From contig NZ_CP068985.1 of assembly GCF_019397265.1 (NCBI RefSeq), forward strand, positions 4,692,501-4,756,500: a stretch of 64,000 bases of DNA. The letters are read 5' to 3'. This document shows, piece by piece, positions 25,598-34,441 of this stretch. Positions within the stretch are counted from its first letter, which is position 1; each line of letters starts with the position of its first letter. The position numbers and the translations under genes were made by a program. This DNA is from Nonomuraea coxensis DSM 45129. Lineage in GTDB: Bacteria > Actinomycetota > Actinomycetes > Streptosporangiales > Streptosporangiaceae. Under the pieces are notes generated by a model. It saw only the letters and a list, made by a program, of their open reading frames with translations. It searched no databases and was not told the origin of the DNA.

Positions 25598-25791
25598 CCG
25601 TCCCCCTTCTGGGGCTGCGGGCGCGGATGGGCCTCGCGAAGGGGAGTTCCAGCTACCGCGTGCGGCCTGCTCACCATGACCGCCGTCACCGCGACCATGA
25701 CCAGCGATCGCCGCGTCGAGGCCGCGCTGCGTCACGCGCGCCCGCCGGCCGGCCCGGCAGTGCCCGCGGGCGGTACTTATCCGCTTGTCCC

Positions 25792-25811
25792 CCTACCTAT
25801 TGGTAGGTAGG
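25792..25811. promoter_or_regulatory. TetR-type operator before the efflux regulator gene
   Basis: CCTACCTATTGGTAGGTAGG is a perfect palindrome with 8-bp arms and a 4-bp centre, 65 bp before the TetR start. Arms of this kind are typical for TetR-family regulators that control adjacent exporters. The preceding ~190 bp (25598-25790) holds no gene that I can see. Confidence 0.7.
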
Positions 25812-25876
25812 CTGCGTCGCCGTCCCCGGAAAAAGCCTCACCTCGGGCTCAGGACGAGAACAGGAGACGAACGGTC

Positions 25877-26521
25877 GTGACCCAGCAGGTCGACACCCGC
25901 ACCCGCGCCCGTGACGAGTTCGCGCGGCTCCTGGCCGAACGCGGTTACCTCGGAGTCTCCCTCGAAGAGGTCGCCACGCTGGTGGAGGTGAAGAAGGCCA
26001 GCCTCTACCACCACTTCCCCGGCGGGAAGGCGGCCCTGTTCGCCGCGGTCGCCCACCATTACATCCGCGAGTCCGGCGCCGGCCTGCGGGCGGCGCTGGA
26101 CTCGGGCGACACCGTCCGCGACCGGCTCCTGGCCCTGGCCGGCGCCTACGCACAAGGCGCCTTCGACTCCGTCCTCGGTGACCGCATCTACGACGCCACC
26201 CGCCACGTGGACGACGCCACGCGCGCCGAGATCTCGCACGCCTACCTGCAGGCTCTGGTGGCCCCCGTCACCGAGCTGATGGAACGGGCGGTCGAGGCCG
26301 GCGAACTGCGGCAGGCCGACCCGGGGTTTCTGGCTCTGGCCTTCATGGAACTGGCCGCCGTTGCCCAGCCACTGCCGCCGGAGGTGGCCCTGCCTCCGCA
26401 GGAACGCCCGGCGCCCACCCCCCGCCGGCAACTGGCTCAGGACGTCGTCGATCTCTTCCTGTACGGGGCCGCGACCGACCGGCGACCGACCACGTCCAGC
26501 CCGAAGCGGAGAAAGATCTGA
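25877..26521 (+). CDS. TetR-family regulator of the adjacent MFS exporter
   Basis: 214 residues from GTG 25877. The N-terminal TetR HTH is DEFARLLAERGYLGVSLEEV, VEVKKASLYHHFPGGKAALF; the C-terminal ligand domain contains YDATRHVDDATRAEISHAYL. Family members are repressors released by small ligands. The perfect palindrome at 25792-25811 is its likely site. Its stop overlaps the ATG of the MFS gene by one base, giving one transcript and a simple autoregulated efflux unit. Confidence 0.9.
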   Translation: MTQQVDTRTRARDEFARLLAERGYLGVSLEEVATLVEVKKASLYHHFPGGKAALFAAVAHHYIRESGAGLRAALDSGDTVRDRLLALAGAYAQGAFDSVLGDRIYDATRHVDDATRAEISHAYLQALVAPVTELMERAVEAGELRQADPGFLALAFMELAAVAQPLPPEVALPPQERPAPTPRRQLAQDVVDLFLYGAATDRRPTTSSPKRRKI

Positions 26522-27777
26522 TGACCACGACCACCCGCTGGCGGCGTAACGTCGCCCTCTTCCTGACCGGCCAGACCGTGTCGTTGTTCGGCTCGATGAT
26601 CGCGCAGTACGCGGTGATGTGGTGGGTGACCCTGCAGACCCGATCCGGGCTGGCGGTGGCGCTCTACGCGGTGGCCGCCTTCCTGCCCCAGGGCGTGGTG
26701 TCGATCTTCGGCGGGGTGCTCGCCGACCGGATGAACCGCCGGGTGCTGGTCATGATCGCCGATGGCGCCATCGCCCTGGCGACGCTGGTGCTCGGCCTGC
26801 TCATGGCCAACGGCGTGACCGACCTGTGGATCGTTCTGCTGGCCGTGGCGGTCCGGTCGCTGGGAGCCGGGGTGCAGACGCCCGCCGTACAGGCGATGAT
26901 CCCGCAGATCGTGCCGGGCGAGCAGCTGATGCGCGTCAACGGGATCTTCCAGACCATCCACTCGGCGATGGCGCTGCTCGCCCCTGCCGTCGCTGCCGCG
27001 ATCTTCGCCTCCTTCGGGCTCGTCTCCGTCTTCTTCCTGGACGTGGTCACGGCGGTGATCGGGATCGGGCTGCTCGCCCTGGTCGCCGTACCGAGCCTGG
27101 AGCGCGTGGCCGAGGCCCGCGTCTCCTACCGGCAGGATCTGGTCGACGGGTTGCGATACGTCCGTTCCCACCCCATCGTGCGCTGGCTGCTCATCGTGTA
27201 CGCCGTCATCTTCCTGCTCACCGTGGCGCCGTCGTTCGTCACGCCCCTGATGGTCGCGCGCAGTTTCGGCACCGAGGAGTGGATGCTGGCGGCGCTGGAG
27301 ATCGCCTTCAGCCTGGGCATGTTGCTCGGCGGCGTCCTGATGTCCACGGTGCTGGCCAACCGCAGCCGGATAGGGCTGATCCTGGTCGCCGTCCACGGCT
27401 TCGGGCTCGCGACCGTGGCGCTCGGGCTGAGCGGCAACCTGTGGGTCTTCTACGGCTTCATGTTCGTGTTCGGACTGCTGGTGCCGCCGTTCTCGACCCC
27501 GTTCATGACGCTGATCCAGGAGACCGTCGAACCGGCCATGCACGGGCGCGTGTTCAGTTACGTCGGCATCGTGATGGCGCTGGCCACTCCGGTCGGCATG
27601 GCCGTGTTCGGCCCGCTGGCCGACGTGGTCAGCGTGCAGATCCTGCTGATCGCCGCGGGGCTGGCCGCCATCGCCGTGATCGCGATCGCGTCCCGCCTGC
27701 CCTCGGGCCGGGCCACCATCGCCGCCGCCCGCGTCACCCGCGCCTCCGATGCCGAGGCCGCCCCCGCGGACGCCTGA
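26521..27777 (+). CDS. MFS multidrug-type exporter
   Basis: 418 residues, about twelve membrane helices. It is of the MefA/enterobactin-exporter-like MFS_3 class: FLTGQTVSLFGSMIAQYAVM, motif A variant GGVLADRMNRRVLVMIADG, VPGEQLMRVNGIFQTIHSAM, and EPAMHGRVFSYVGIVMALAT. Such proteins export macrolides, siderophores and other amphiphiles. It is cotranscribed with its TetR regulator. Its substrate is not known. Confidence 0.9.
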   Translation: MTTTTRWRRNVALFLTGQTVSLFGSMIAQYAVMWWVTLQTRSGLAVALYAVAAFLPQGVVSIFGGVLADRMNRRVLVMIADGAIALATLVLGLLMANGVTDLWIVLLAVAVRSLGAGVQTPAVQAMIPQIVPGEQLMRVNGIFQTIHSAMALLAPAVAAAIFASFGLVSVFFLDVVTAVIGIGLLALVAVPSLERVAEARVSYRQDLVDGLRYVRSHPIVRWLLIVYAVIFLLTVAPSFVTPLMVARSFGTEEWMLAALEIAFSLGMLLGGVLMSTVLANRSRIGLILVAVHGFGLATVALGLSGNLWVFYGFMFVFGLLVPPFSTPFMTLIQETVEPAMHGRVFSYVGIVMALATPVGMAVFGPLADVVSVQILLIAAGLAAIAVIAIASRLPSGRATIAAARVTRASDAEAAPADA

Positions 27778-27809
27778 CCAACGCGGAGCCGTTCTCCTCC
27801 TGAGCGGGT

Positions 27810-28496
27810 TCAGCCGGTCGGGTGGAGGCGGACGCAGCAGTGCTCGGGTGCGGGCTCCAGGCGGGCGGTGACGTCCGTCGCGGCCAGCCCTTCGAGCAGG
27901 CCGGTCAGCAGGCACAGGTTCATGCCGCAGACCATCGCGGTGTGCTGCCGGGCCAGGCTGTGGAAGGGGCAGTTGACCAGGGCGATGGCGTCGCCGGTCG
28001 CGCGCGGCTCGAAGCCGAGGGCCTCCAATGCCTGGACGAGGCCGGTACGGGTGCCCCGCGCCGGAGCGTCGCGGCCGAGGTCGCGGCCCAGCTCGCGGGC
28101 GCGGCGGTCGAGCACGTCGCGCGGCGGCTCCCCCGACGTCTGGGCCTCCTGGAGGGCGTCGGCGAGCAGGTGGGCGGCCATCTCGTAGTGCCGGTCCGGC
28201 AGGGAGACGGCGATCTGCCCGGGCGCGCGGCGGTAGAGCTTGGAGGGACGGCCGGCGCCGGGGCCGGTGCGGCCGGTGCGGCGCTGGTAAACGGCTTCGA
28301 GCAGCCCTTCGGCGACCAGTTTGTCGAGGTGGAAGGAGACGGTGTTGCGCGGCGTCTGCAGGGCGTCGGCGGCCTGGTCGCGGCTCACGGGAGCGGGCTG
28401 CCGTACCACGAACTCGTACAGGCGGCGCCGGGTCGGCTCGTCCAGCGCCGCGACGGCGGAGATGCGTGCTTGCCATGCGCCGTTGACCTCGCCCAT
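27810..28496 (-). CDS. Helix-turn-helix regulator with a Cys-rich C terminus (SufR-like)
   Basis: 228 residues. The N-terminal ArsR-type winged helix (residues ~15-95) includes DEPTRRRLYEFVVRQ, RNTVSFHLDKLVAEGLLEAV and the wing GAGRPSKLYRR. The C-terminal domain has Cys at 176, 190, 195, 220 and 221 within LVNCPFHS, VCGMNLCLL and EHCCVRL. The 176-190-220 spacing closely resembles the Fe-S ligands of SufR-type regulators, so a redox- or iron-sensing cluster is likely but unproven. It is divergent from folE and the ferredoxin-reductase-like gene and presumably controls them. TAGAA directly precedes the ATG, so the mRNA may be leaderless. Confidence 0.8.
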   Translation of the reverse strand: MGEVNGAWQARISAVAALDEPTRRRLYEFVVRQPAPVSRDQAADALQTPRNTVSFHLDKLVAEGLLEAVYQRRTGRTGPGAGRPSKLYRRAPGQIAVSLPDRHYEMAAHLLADALQEAQTSGEPPRDVLDRRARELGRDLGRDAPARGTRTGLVQALEALGFEPRATGDAIALVNCPFHSLARQHTAMVCGMNLCLLTGLLEGLAATDVTARLEPAPEHCCVRLHPTG

Positions 28497-28514
28497 TTCT
28501 AAAACCCACTTCTG

Positions 28515-28542
28515 TTGACTGAATCACCGGCCACCTTCTAAT
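28515..28542 (+). promoter_or_regulatory. Probable sigma-70-type promoter of folE
   Basis: TTGACT at 28515-28520 and TCTAAT at 28537-28542 are separated by 16 bp. The site lies between the two divergent genes, and a regulator bound there would affect both. The start of transcription would be near 28550, about 65 bp before folE. Confidence 0.45.
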
Positions 28543-28615
28543 GTTAACGAAACTAGTCGATAGAAAAAGGGGATGGCGTGATGCGGGACGCATGCGACGA
28601 TCGCGGGCGGGCAGC

Positions 28616-29245
28616 GTGAGCGAGACCCTCGCGCCTCCGGCCGCCGCCCCCGACCAGCAGCACCGGCGCCTGCGAGTGGTCCGCAGCGGCGGCGGCGTGG
28701 ACGTCGAGGCCGCGCGGCAGGCGGTGGCCGACCTGCTGACCGCGCTGGGCCGGGACGCGGAGTCCGAGCACCTGGCCGACACACCCAGGCGGGTCGCGCA
28801 CGCGTACGCCGAACTGCTGGCGCCGCGCGAGTTCAACCTGACGACCTTCCCCAACGAGGAGGGGTACGACGAGCTCGTGCTGGCCCGCGACATCCCGGTG
28901 CTTTCGTTGTGCGAGCACCACCTGCTGCCGTTCCAGGGCGTGGCACACGTGGGCTACCTGCCCGGCGACCGTATCCTGGGGCTGTCGAAGCTGGCCCGCG
29001 TCGTCGAGCTGTTCGCCCGCGACCTGCAGGTGCAGGAACGGCTGACCAAGCAGGTCGCCGACTGGTTGCAGCAGCACCTGGAGCCCAAAGGGGTCGGCGT
29101 GGTGATCGAGGCCGAGCATCTGTGCATGTCGATGCGCGGCGTACGCGTGCGTGGGTCCCGCACGGTGACCTCCGCCCTGCAGGGGCTGCTGCGCGAGGAC
29201 CCGCGCTCCCGGCAGGAGTTCTTCGCGCTGTCCGGGGTCCACTGA
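28616..29245 (+). CDS. folE: GTP cyclohydrolase I
   Basis: 209 residues from GTG 28616; ATG 28592 is an alternative. All FolE hallmarks are present: ADTPRRVAHAYAEL, zinc Cys/His in LSLCEHHLLPFQGVAHVGYL, GLSKLARVVELFARDLQVQE, and the second Cys in EAEHLCMSMRGVRVRGSRT. It converts GTP to 7,8-dihydroneopterin triphosphate, the first step toward folate or tetrahydrobiopterin. A 12-codon ORF at 28581-28619 with a better ribosome-binding site ends in GTGA overlapping this start, suggesting translational coupling. Its placement with a flavoprotein reductase and a Cys-rich regulator, away from folate genes, suggests a specialised pterin role or a zinc/iron-responsive second copy. Confidence 0.93.
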   Translation: MSETLAPPAAAPDQQHRRLRVVRSGGGVDVEAARQAVADLLTALGRDAESEHLADTPRRVAHAYAELLAPREFNLTTFPNEEGYDELVLARDIPVLSLCEHHLLPFQGVAHVGYLPGDRILGLSKLARVVELFARDLQVQERLTKQVADWLQQHLEPKGVGVVIEAEHLCMSMRGVRVRGSRTVTSALQGLLREDPRSRQEFFALSGVH

Positions 29246-29307
29246 GGCAGGTACGTCCAGCCTCCCTCACACCGACGCGTTGCCGACGAACAGACAGGAG
29301 ATCGACG

Positions 29308-30540
29308 ATGCCCGCCACTTTTGTGATCGCCGGAGGCGGACTCGCCGCGGCCAAGGCCGCCGAGGCCCTCCGCGCCGAAGGCTTCGACGGCGCGATCATT
29401 CTCGCGGGACGCGAGCCGCACCTGCCCTATGAGCGGCCCCCGCTGTCGAAGGGCTACCTGCAGGGCAGCGACGAACGGCAGAAGATCTTCGTGCACGACG
29501 CGGACTGGTACCGCGACCACGCCGTGGACCTGCGCACCGGAGTGTCGGTCACGGGCATCGACCCGGCCACGCACCACGTGACGCTCTCCGACGGCGAACG
29601 CCTCCGCTACGACAAGCTCCTGCTGGCCACCGGCGCCGGCCCGCGCCGCCTGACCGTCCCCGGCCACGACCGCGACAACGTGCTGTACCTGCGTACCGTG
29701 GACGACTGCGAGCGGCTGCGCGCCACCCTGTCCGCCGCCGGCCGCATCGCCGTCATCGGCGCGGGCTGGATCGGCCTGGAGACCGCCGCCGCCGCCCGCG
29801 CGGCCGGGGTCGAGGTCACCGTGATCGAGCAGGAGCGGCAGCCGCTGCTCGGCGCCCTCGGCCCCGAGATCGGCGCCGTCTTCGCGGACCTGCACCGCGA
29901 GCACGGGGTCGACCTGCGGCTCGGCGCCCGCCTTGCCGAGATCACCGGGGCCGGCGTACGCCTGGCCGACGGCACCCCCATCGACGCGGACGCCGTGGTG
30001 GCCGGCATCGGCGCCGTCCCCGACACCGAACTGGCCGCCGCCGCGGGCCTGACGATCGACAACGGCGTCAAGACCACCGCCGACCTGCGCACCAGCGACC
30101 CCGACATCTTCGCCGCCGGCGACGTCGCCAACGCCTACCACCCCCGCCTGGGCCGGCACGTCCGCGTCGAGCACTGGGCCAACGCGCTCAACCAGCCCGC
30201 CGTCGCCGCCCGCGCCATGCTCGGCCGAAAGGCCGCCTACGACGAGCCGCCCTACTTCTTCACCGACCAGTACGACCTGGGCATGGAGTACCTCGGCCAC
30301 GTCCCGCCCGGCGTTGCCCATGATGTCGTCATCCGCGGCGATGTGGCTGGTCGGGAGTTCCTCGCCTTCTGGCTGCGCGACGATGACACCGTGGCCGCGG
30401 CGATGAACGTCAACATCTGGGACCAGGGCGACCAGCTCAAGGCCCTCGTCCTGTCCGGCTCCCCCGTGGACCGGGGCACGCTGGCCGATCCCACGGTGCC
30501 GCTGGACGGGCTGGGCGGTCCGGGCCGCCCTCTCAGCTGA
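29308..30540 (+). CDS. Ferredoxin-reductase-type FAD/NAD(P) oxidoreductase
   Basis: 410 residues. FAD-binding FVIAGGGLAAAKAAEALRAE at the N terminus, ERPPLSKGYLQG, LLLATGAGPRRLTVPG, NAD-binding IAVIGAGWIGLETAAAARAA near residue 150, and IFAAGDVANAYHPRLGRHVR near 265; the C-terminal reductase domain follows. It belongs to the rubredoxin/ferredoxin reductase group that moves electrons from NAD(P)H to a small Fe-S protein. No ferredoxin gene is beside it. It lies 62 bp after folE and is probably in the same transcript. Confidence 0.9.
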   Translation: MPATFVIAGGGLAAAKAAEALRAEGFDGAIILAGREPHLPYERPPLSKGYLQGSDERQKIFVHDADWYRDHAVDLRTGVSVTGIDPATHHVTLSDGERLRYDKLLLATGAGPRRLTVPGHDRDNVLYLRTVDDCERLRATLSAAGRIAVIGAGWIGLETAAAARAAGVEVTVIEQERQPLLGALGPEIGAVFADLHREHGVDLRLGARLAEITGAGVRLADGTPIDADAVVAGIGAVPDTELAAAAGLTIDNGVKTTADLRTSDPDIFAAGDVANAYHPRLGRHVRVEHWANALNQPAVAARAMLGRKAAYDEPPYFFTDQYDLGMEYLGHVPPGVAHDVVIRGDVAGREFLAFWLRDDDTVAAAMNVNIWDQGDQLKALVLSGSPVDRGTLADPTVPLDGLGGPGRPLS

Positions 30541-30651
30541 CAGGGCAGAGAGGCGGGGCGGTGCCGGAGGCGTACGTGAGGAAGCCGACCAGGTAGGGGT
30601 AAGGCCGGAATACGAGCGAAACGTGCCACATGGCCCTCGCCGCCCGGCAGG

Positions 30652-30894
30652 TTACGCGAGCGCGGAACCGAGTGCGGGCGCCCGGCAGTGCGGGGCGTGC
30701 GCCTTGATCTGCCGGGCCAGGGCGAGCGCCGCCTCGAACTGCGGGCGCACCTTGACCCGAGAGAAGATCTTCTCGGAGAAGATCGTCTCGCGCGGAATGC
30801 CCTGCTCGGCGAGTGCGTCCAGTTGCGACTGCAGTTCCTGGGTGCGGGCGGAGCAGCGGGCGTAGCCGGCTCTCACAGAGGGAAAGTTGACCAC
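30652..30894 (-). pseudogene. Serine resolvase/invertase N-terminal fragment
   Basis: 80 residues. RAGYARCSARTQELQSQLDA has the catalytic Ser, followed by EQGIPRETIFSEKI and RPQFEAALALARQIKAHAPH. An intact resolvase of this group continues for over 100 more residues, including the Arg residues of the active site and the HTH; here the match ends after HCR and the frame runs into unrelated sequence. It is a remnant of a small recombinase, consistent with past insertion events at this locus. Confidence 0.75.
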
Positions 30895-31334
30895 TGGCGG
30901 CGGATCCTAGCCGAGGTGTGCTGACGCTGAGCGGGTGTTCTCGAACGGCGATCTTCACGGTCGTCGGTGACCTTGTTCAGTTGGCCTGGTCTCACAAGAG
31001 GTGAGGTTTCAGCTTAGGTGGAGATGCCATGAGTGAAGGTCAGGATCCACGGCGAGATCCGCGCTGAGGAGATGCGCCTGCTGGACGGTGAGCGCAGGCT
31101 CGCGGCGACCAGAACCGGGCTGCCCGGTCATGCCGCCGCCGGCAGGCCGTGACGACGTACGCCTGGTCCAGGGTTTGCGCGGCGGAGGCGGTTCGACTTC
31201 GGGTGGCTGTCCCACCGTGGCGTGTTTTTCCTGGTCAGCCGTCTGGTCATCATGGTCACGGTGGCGTATTTATCCGCTGCCGTGATTATCCCGATGGCGA
31301 CGGCGATCGCGGTCGCTGTGGCGCCGAGGCCACC
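30895..31334. other. Interval without a supported gene
   Basis: No frame here shows recognisable protein sequence, ribosome-binding site and start together. A stretch around 31030-31330 has weak protein-like character on the plus strand (EEMRLLDGERRLAATRTG and, further on, a hydrophobic FLVSRLVIMVTVAYLSA) broken by stops, which may be decayed coding sequence. Confidence 0.5.
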
Positions 31335-32234
31335 TCAAGGGGCGGGGACCGACGGAAGGGGGCCCAGATCGCGGATGACCCCGGCCAGGGCCCGGATGAG
31401 CTCGCTCTCAGCCTCGCTCCGCCACACCAGCGCGTACGACAGCGGCTCCATATCGGTGACCGGCAGGTAGGCGATGTCCGGCCGTACCCAGTAGCGGGTG
31501 ACGTGGGCGGGGAAGAACACGACAAACCCGTCCATGCTGGCGAGGGTCATGGCCTCTTCCGCGTCCCGCACCACGGGACCGCGCTCGATCTGACGGCCTC
31601 GCCGGGTAAGGCGCGGGGCGTAGGCGTCGTACCAGTAGCCGGGCCCGGTGTCGGCGTGCGGGTGCTGGTAGTCGGAGGCCATCTCCAGCGAGACCGACGC
31701 GCGCTGGGCGAGCTGGTGGTCGGTGGCGACGGCCAGCACGCGCTGCTCGGCGAACACGACCGGCCCCACGGTGAGGTCGGGTTCGTCGACGGGGAGCCAG
31801 CTCACCAGGACGTCGATGTCTCCGCGCCGCAGCGCGGGAAAGGCTTCCCCCACCTGTGCTTTGTGGACGCGCAGCTTCCACAGCGGGTGGCGCAGGCGGA
31901 AGACGTCCCAGTAGGGGCGAAGGTCATGGGCGTTGAGCGGGAGCATGCCGACCCGCAGGACGCCGGTGATGCCCTGGCCGGCGAGCTGGGCGCGTTCCAT
32001 GCTGTCCTTCAGCCCGGCATACAGCGGCCGGAGGTCGTCCCGGAGCTGCCGCCCGACCTGTGTCAGCCGGACCGTGCGGTTGTTGCGCTCGAACAGCGGA
32101 GCACCGACCTGCCGTTCCTGCTTCTGGATCGCCTGGGTGACCCGAGCGGGTGACAGGCACAGCCGGGTGGCGGTGCGGCCGAAGTGCAGTTCCTCGGCCA
32201 GGGTCAGGAAGATCTCGATGTCCCGCAGTTCCAC
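31335..32234 (-). CDS. LysR-family transcriptional regulator
   Basis: 299 residues from GTG 32234. The LysR HTH is N-terminal (LRDIEIFLTLAEELHFGRTA, LSPARVTQAIQKQERQVGAP LFER). The effector domain follows with GVLRVGMLPLNAHDL and VLVSWLPVDEPDLTVG. It is divergent from the monooxygenase pseudogene at 32355, its probable former target, over a ~120-bp gap. The operon at 33195-37404 is the next candidate target on that side. It resembles the LysR proteins often paired with FAD monooxygenases in actinomycetes. Confidence 0.9.
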   Translation of the reverse strand: MELRDIEIFLTLAEELHFGRTATRLCLSPARVTQAIQKQERQVGAPLFERNNRTVRLTQVGRQLRDDLRPLYAGLKDSMERAQLAGQGITGVLRVGMLPLNAHDLRPYWDVFRLRHPLWKLRVHKAQVGEAFPALRRGDIDVLVSWLPVDEPDLTVGPVVFAEQRVLAVATDHQLAQRASVSLEMASDYQHPHADTGPGYWYDAYAPRLTRRGRQIERGPVVRDAEEAMTLASMDGFVVFFPAHVTRYWVRPDIAYLPVTDMEPLSYALVWRSEAESELIRALAGVIRDLGPLPSVPAP

Positions 32235-32354
32235 GCCTGACCTGCTCCGTTCACTCCCACTGAAGGTGATCTTTCGGTGTTCGTCGTTGTTTCGGGTGTT
32301 CACCGTACTTGATCCTCGATGCGTACGATTTCGCCTGGTCGAGGGAGCACGTGG

Positions 32355-33059
32355 ATGGACGTCCTGGTTTGCGGTGCCGGCGTCGCCGGGGCCGCACTGG
32401 CGTACTGGCTGCGCCACCACGGGCTCACCCCGACCGTGGTGGAGCGCGCCCCGCGGGCGCGCGCGGGCGGGTGTGCGGCGGGCCTGCGCGGCGAGGCGCT
32501 GGACCTGCGGCTGGGTGATGCGGCGATGGCGGACGAGTACGCCGCGCGGCCCGTGGCGGTCCGTGCGGGCGACCTGGAGATCCTCAGGGACGACCTGGCC
32601 GGCCTGCTGTACCAGGCCACCCGCCGGGAGGTCGAGTATGTCTTCGGCGACTCGATCGCCACACTGGAGCAGACGGTCGGCGACGTGCGGGTCACCTTCG
32701 ACCGGGGCCGGCCGCGGCGCTCGGCACTCGCGGCGGCGCCCGAGCCCGGGCTGCGCTGCACTTCGCCTCCGGGCCGCTGGCCTACGACCGCGATGACGCC
32801 GGGCAGCACCGCTGGTTCTCGGGCCGGGTGGTGCTGCTCGGGGACGCCGGGTACTGTGCGGCGCCGGCCTCGGGTCGCGGCGCCTCCCAGGCGTTGATCG
32901 GCGCCTACATCCTGGGGCGCCGACCAGTTCTTCCTGGGCACGCCTCCGCAGAAGGGGCTCGATCGCACGACGGCGGCCCGCCCGCGCCTGATGCGGCTCA
33001 AGGACTATGTTCCCGGCTTCGCCGCGGAGCGGCCTTCACCCGGCTGGGCCGCCCGCTGA
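32355..33059 (+). pseudogene. Decayed FAD-dependent monooxygenase
   Basis: The N terminus is good: MDVLVCGAGVAGAALAYWLR with the FAD-binding glycines, then TPTVVERAPRARAGG. From about 32730 the coding frame shifts; the continuation VVLLGDAGYCAAPASGRGAS QALIGAYIL, the second FAD segment, lies in another frame, and a further shift near 32915 leads to ADQFFLGTPPQK and KDYVPGFAAERP before the stop at 33057. The middle of the substrate domain is missing (about 700 bp in total against ~1,200 expected). At least two frameshifts plus a deletion make it non-functional. Confidence 0.8.
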
Positions 33060-33194
33060 CCTGGCGCTGCCGTGTCAGCGGCGGCGTCAGGGCGGCGACG
33101 GCCCGATGTCGGGCCCATTCGCGAGGGTGAATGCACGAACGCCGGATCGGAACGGAACCGGCGGACCAATCATGACGACAAGGAGACAAGGATC

Positions 33195-34424
33195 ATGGCA
33201 ATCGGCGGAAACGGCTTCTCTGAGCAGGGGCTGCGCAGGCTGCGTGAGGTGCTGGCCCGGCATGTCGATTCGGGGAAGATCCCCGGGCTGGTGGCCCTGG
33301 TCAGCCGGGGCGGCCAGACGCACGTGGAGGCGCTGGGCACGATGCGGCATGACGGTGGCGCGCCGATGCGCCGGGACACGATCTTCCGGATGGCGTCCAC
33401 GTCCAAGCCGGTGTCGATCGCGGCGGCGATGGTGCTGCTGGATGAGTGCCGGCTGCGGCTGGACGACGTGGTCGACCCGTGGCTGCCGGAGCTGTCGGGC
33501 CGGCAGGTGCTCAGGAGCATCGACGCCGGGCTGGACGACACGGTGCCGGCCCGCCGCCCGATCACCGTGCGGGACGTGCTGACCTCCACGTTCGGCCTGG
33601 GTATGGACATGACCGCGCTGGGCACCCCGATCCTGAACGCCGTCTTCGAGCGGGGGCTGACGCCGAACCTGCCGGCCGAGGTGCCCGAGCAGGACGAGTG
33701 GATGCGCCGCCTGGGCGAGCTGCCGCTGATGCACCAGCCCGGCGAGCAGTGGCAGTACCAGATCAGCAGCGACCTGGCCGGCGTGCTGGTGTCCCGGGTG
33801 ACCGGCCAGAGCTTCGGGGAGTTCCTGCGTGAGCGCATCTTCGAGCCTCTGGGCATGGCCGACACCGGCTTCCACGTGCCCGCCGACCGGATCGACCGGC
33901 TGCCTGCCCTGTATGCCCCCGACCCGGCCACGGGTGAGTTCCTCGTGTGGGACGAGCCCGCCGGCGGCCGGTGGAGCAAGCCGCCGGCGTTCCAGGGCGG
34001 CGGTGGCGGCCTGGTCTCCACCGCCGACGACTATCACGCCTACTTCCGGATGCTGCTCAACGGCGGGGTTCACGAGGGCCGGCGGATCCTGTCGCGGCCG
34101 GCGGTGGAGCTGATGACCACCAACCGGCTCACCCCGGAGCAGAACGCCGCCCGCACCGCGCTGGCCCGCAACGCCGTGCACATCTCCTTCGGCCAGGGCC
34201 AGCAGGGCGGCTGGGGCCTGGGCATGGCGGTGCGCACCTACCGCGGCGACTACGCGCCCGTCGGCCAGTTCGGCTGGGATGGCGGCAGCGGCACCTCCGC
34301 CTACGCCGACCCGGCCAACCAGCTCACCGGCATCCTGCTCTGCCAGCTCGGCTACACCGTGCCGGACCCGGCCCACCTGATGAGCGACTTCTGGACCACC
34401 GTCTACCAGGCCATCGAAGACTGA
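33195..34424 (+). CDS. Beta-lactamase-fold serine hydrolase (class C/esterase type)
   Basis: 409 residues without a signal peptide, so probably cytoplasmic. The catalytic S-x-x-K is MASTSKPVSIAAAMVL near residue 70; the Tyr motif is YQISSDLAG near 190; the third motif region is FGWDGGSGTSAYADP near 360. This pattern fits esterases and peptidases of the beta-lactamase superfamily, such as EstB/LovD types, rather than true beta-lactamases. It is the first gene of a unit with SDR, FAD monooxygenase and VOC genes and is preceded by AAGGAG. In such a set it may hydrolyse or transfer an acyl group on a small metabolite. Confidence 0.88.
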   Translation: MAIGGNGFSEQGLRRLREVLARHVDSGKIPGLVALVSRGGQTHVEALGTMRHDGGAPMRRDTIFRMASTSKPVSIAAAMVLLDECRLRLDDVVDPWLPELSGRQVLRSIDAGLDDTVPARRPITVRDVLTSTFGLGMDMTALGTPILNAVFERGLTPNLPAEVPEQDEWMRRLGELPLMHQPGEQWQYQISSDLAGVLVSRVTGQSFGEFLRERIFEPLGMADTGFHVPADRIDRLPALYAPDPATGEFLVWDEPAGGRWSKPPAFQGGGGGLVSTADDYHAYFRMLLNGGVHEGRRILSRPAVELMTTNRLTPEQNAARTALARNAVHISFGQGQQGGWGLGMAVRTYRGDYAPVGQFGWDGGSGTSAYADPANQLTGILLCQLGYTVPDPAHLMSDFWTTVYQAIED

Positions 34425-34441
34425 TGCAAGGAGTGAGTGTC

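Noticed and set aside
26437-28893. An 818-codon minus-strand open frame across the MFS exporter
   Set aside because: Low-complexity His/Gln/Asp/Arg-rich translation typical of antisense frames; both real genes beneath it have strong motifs.
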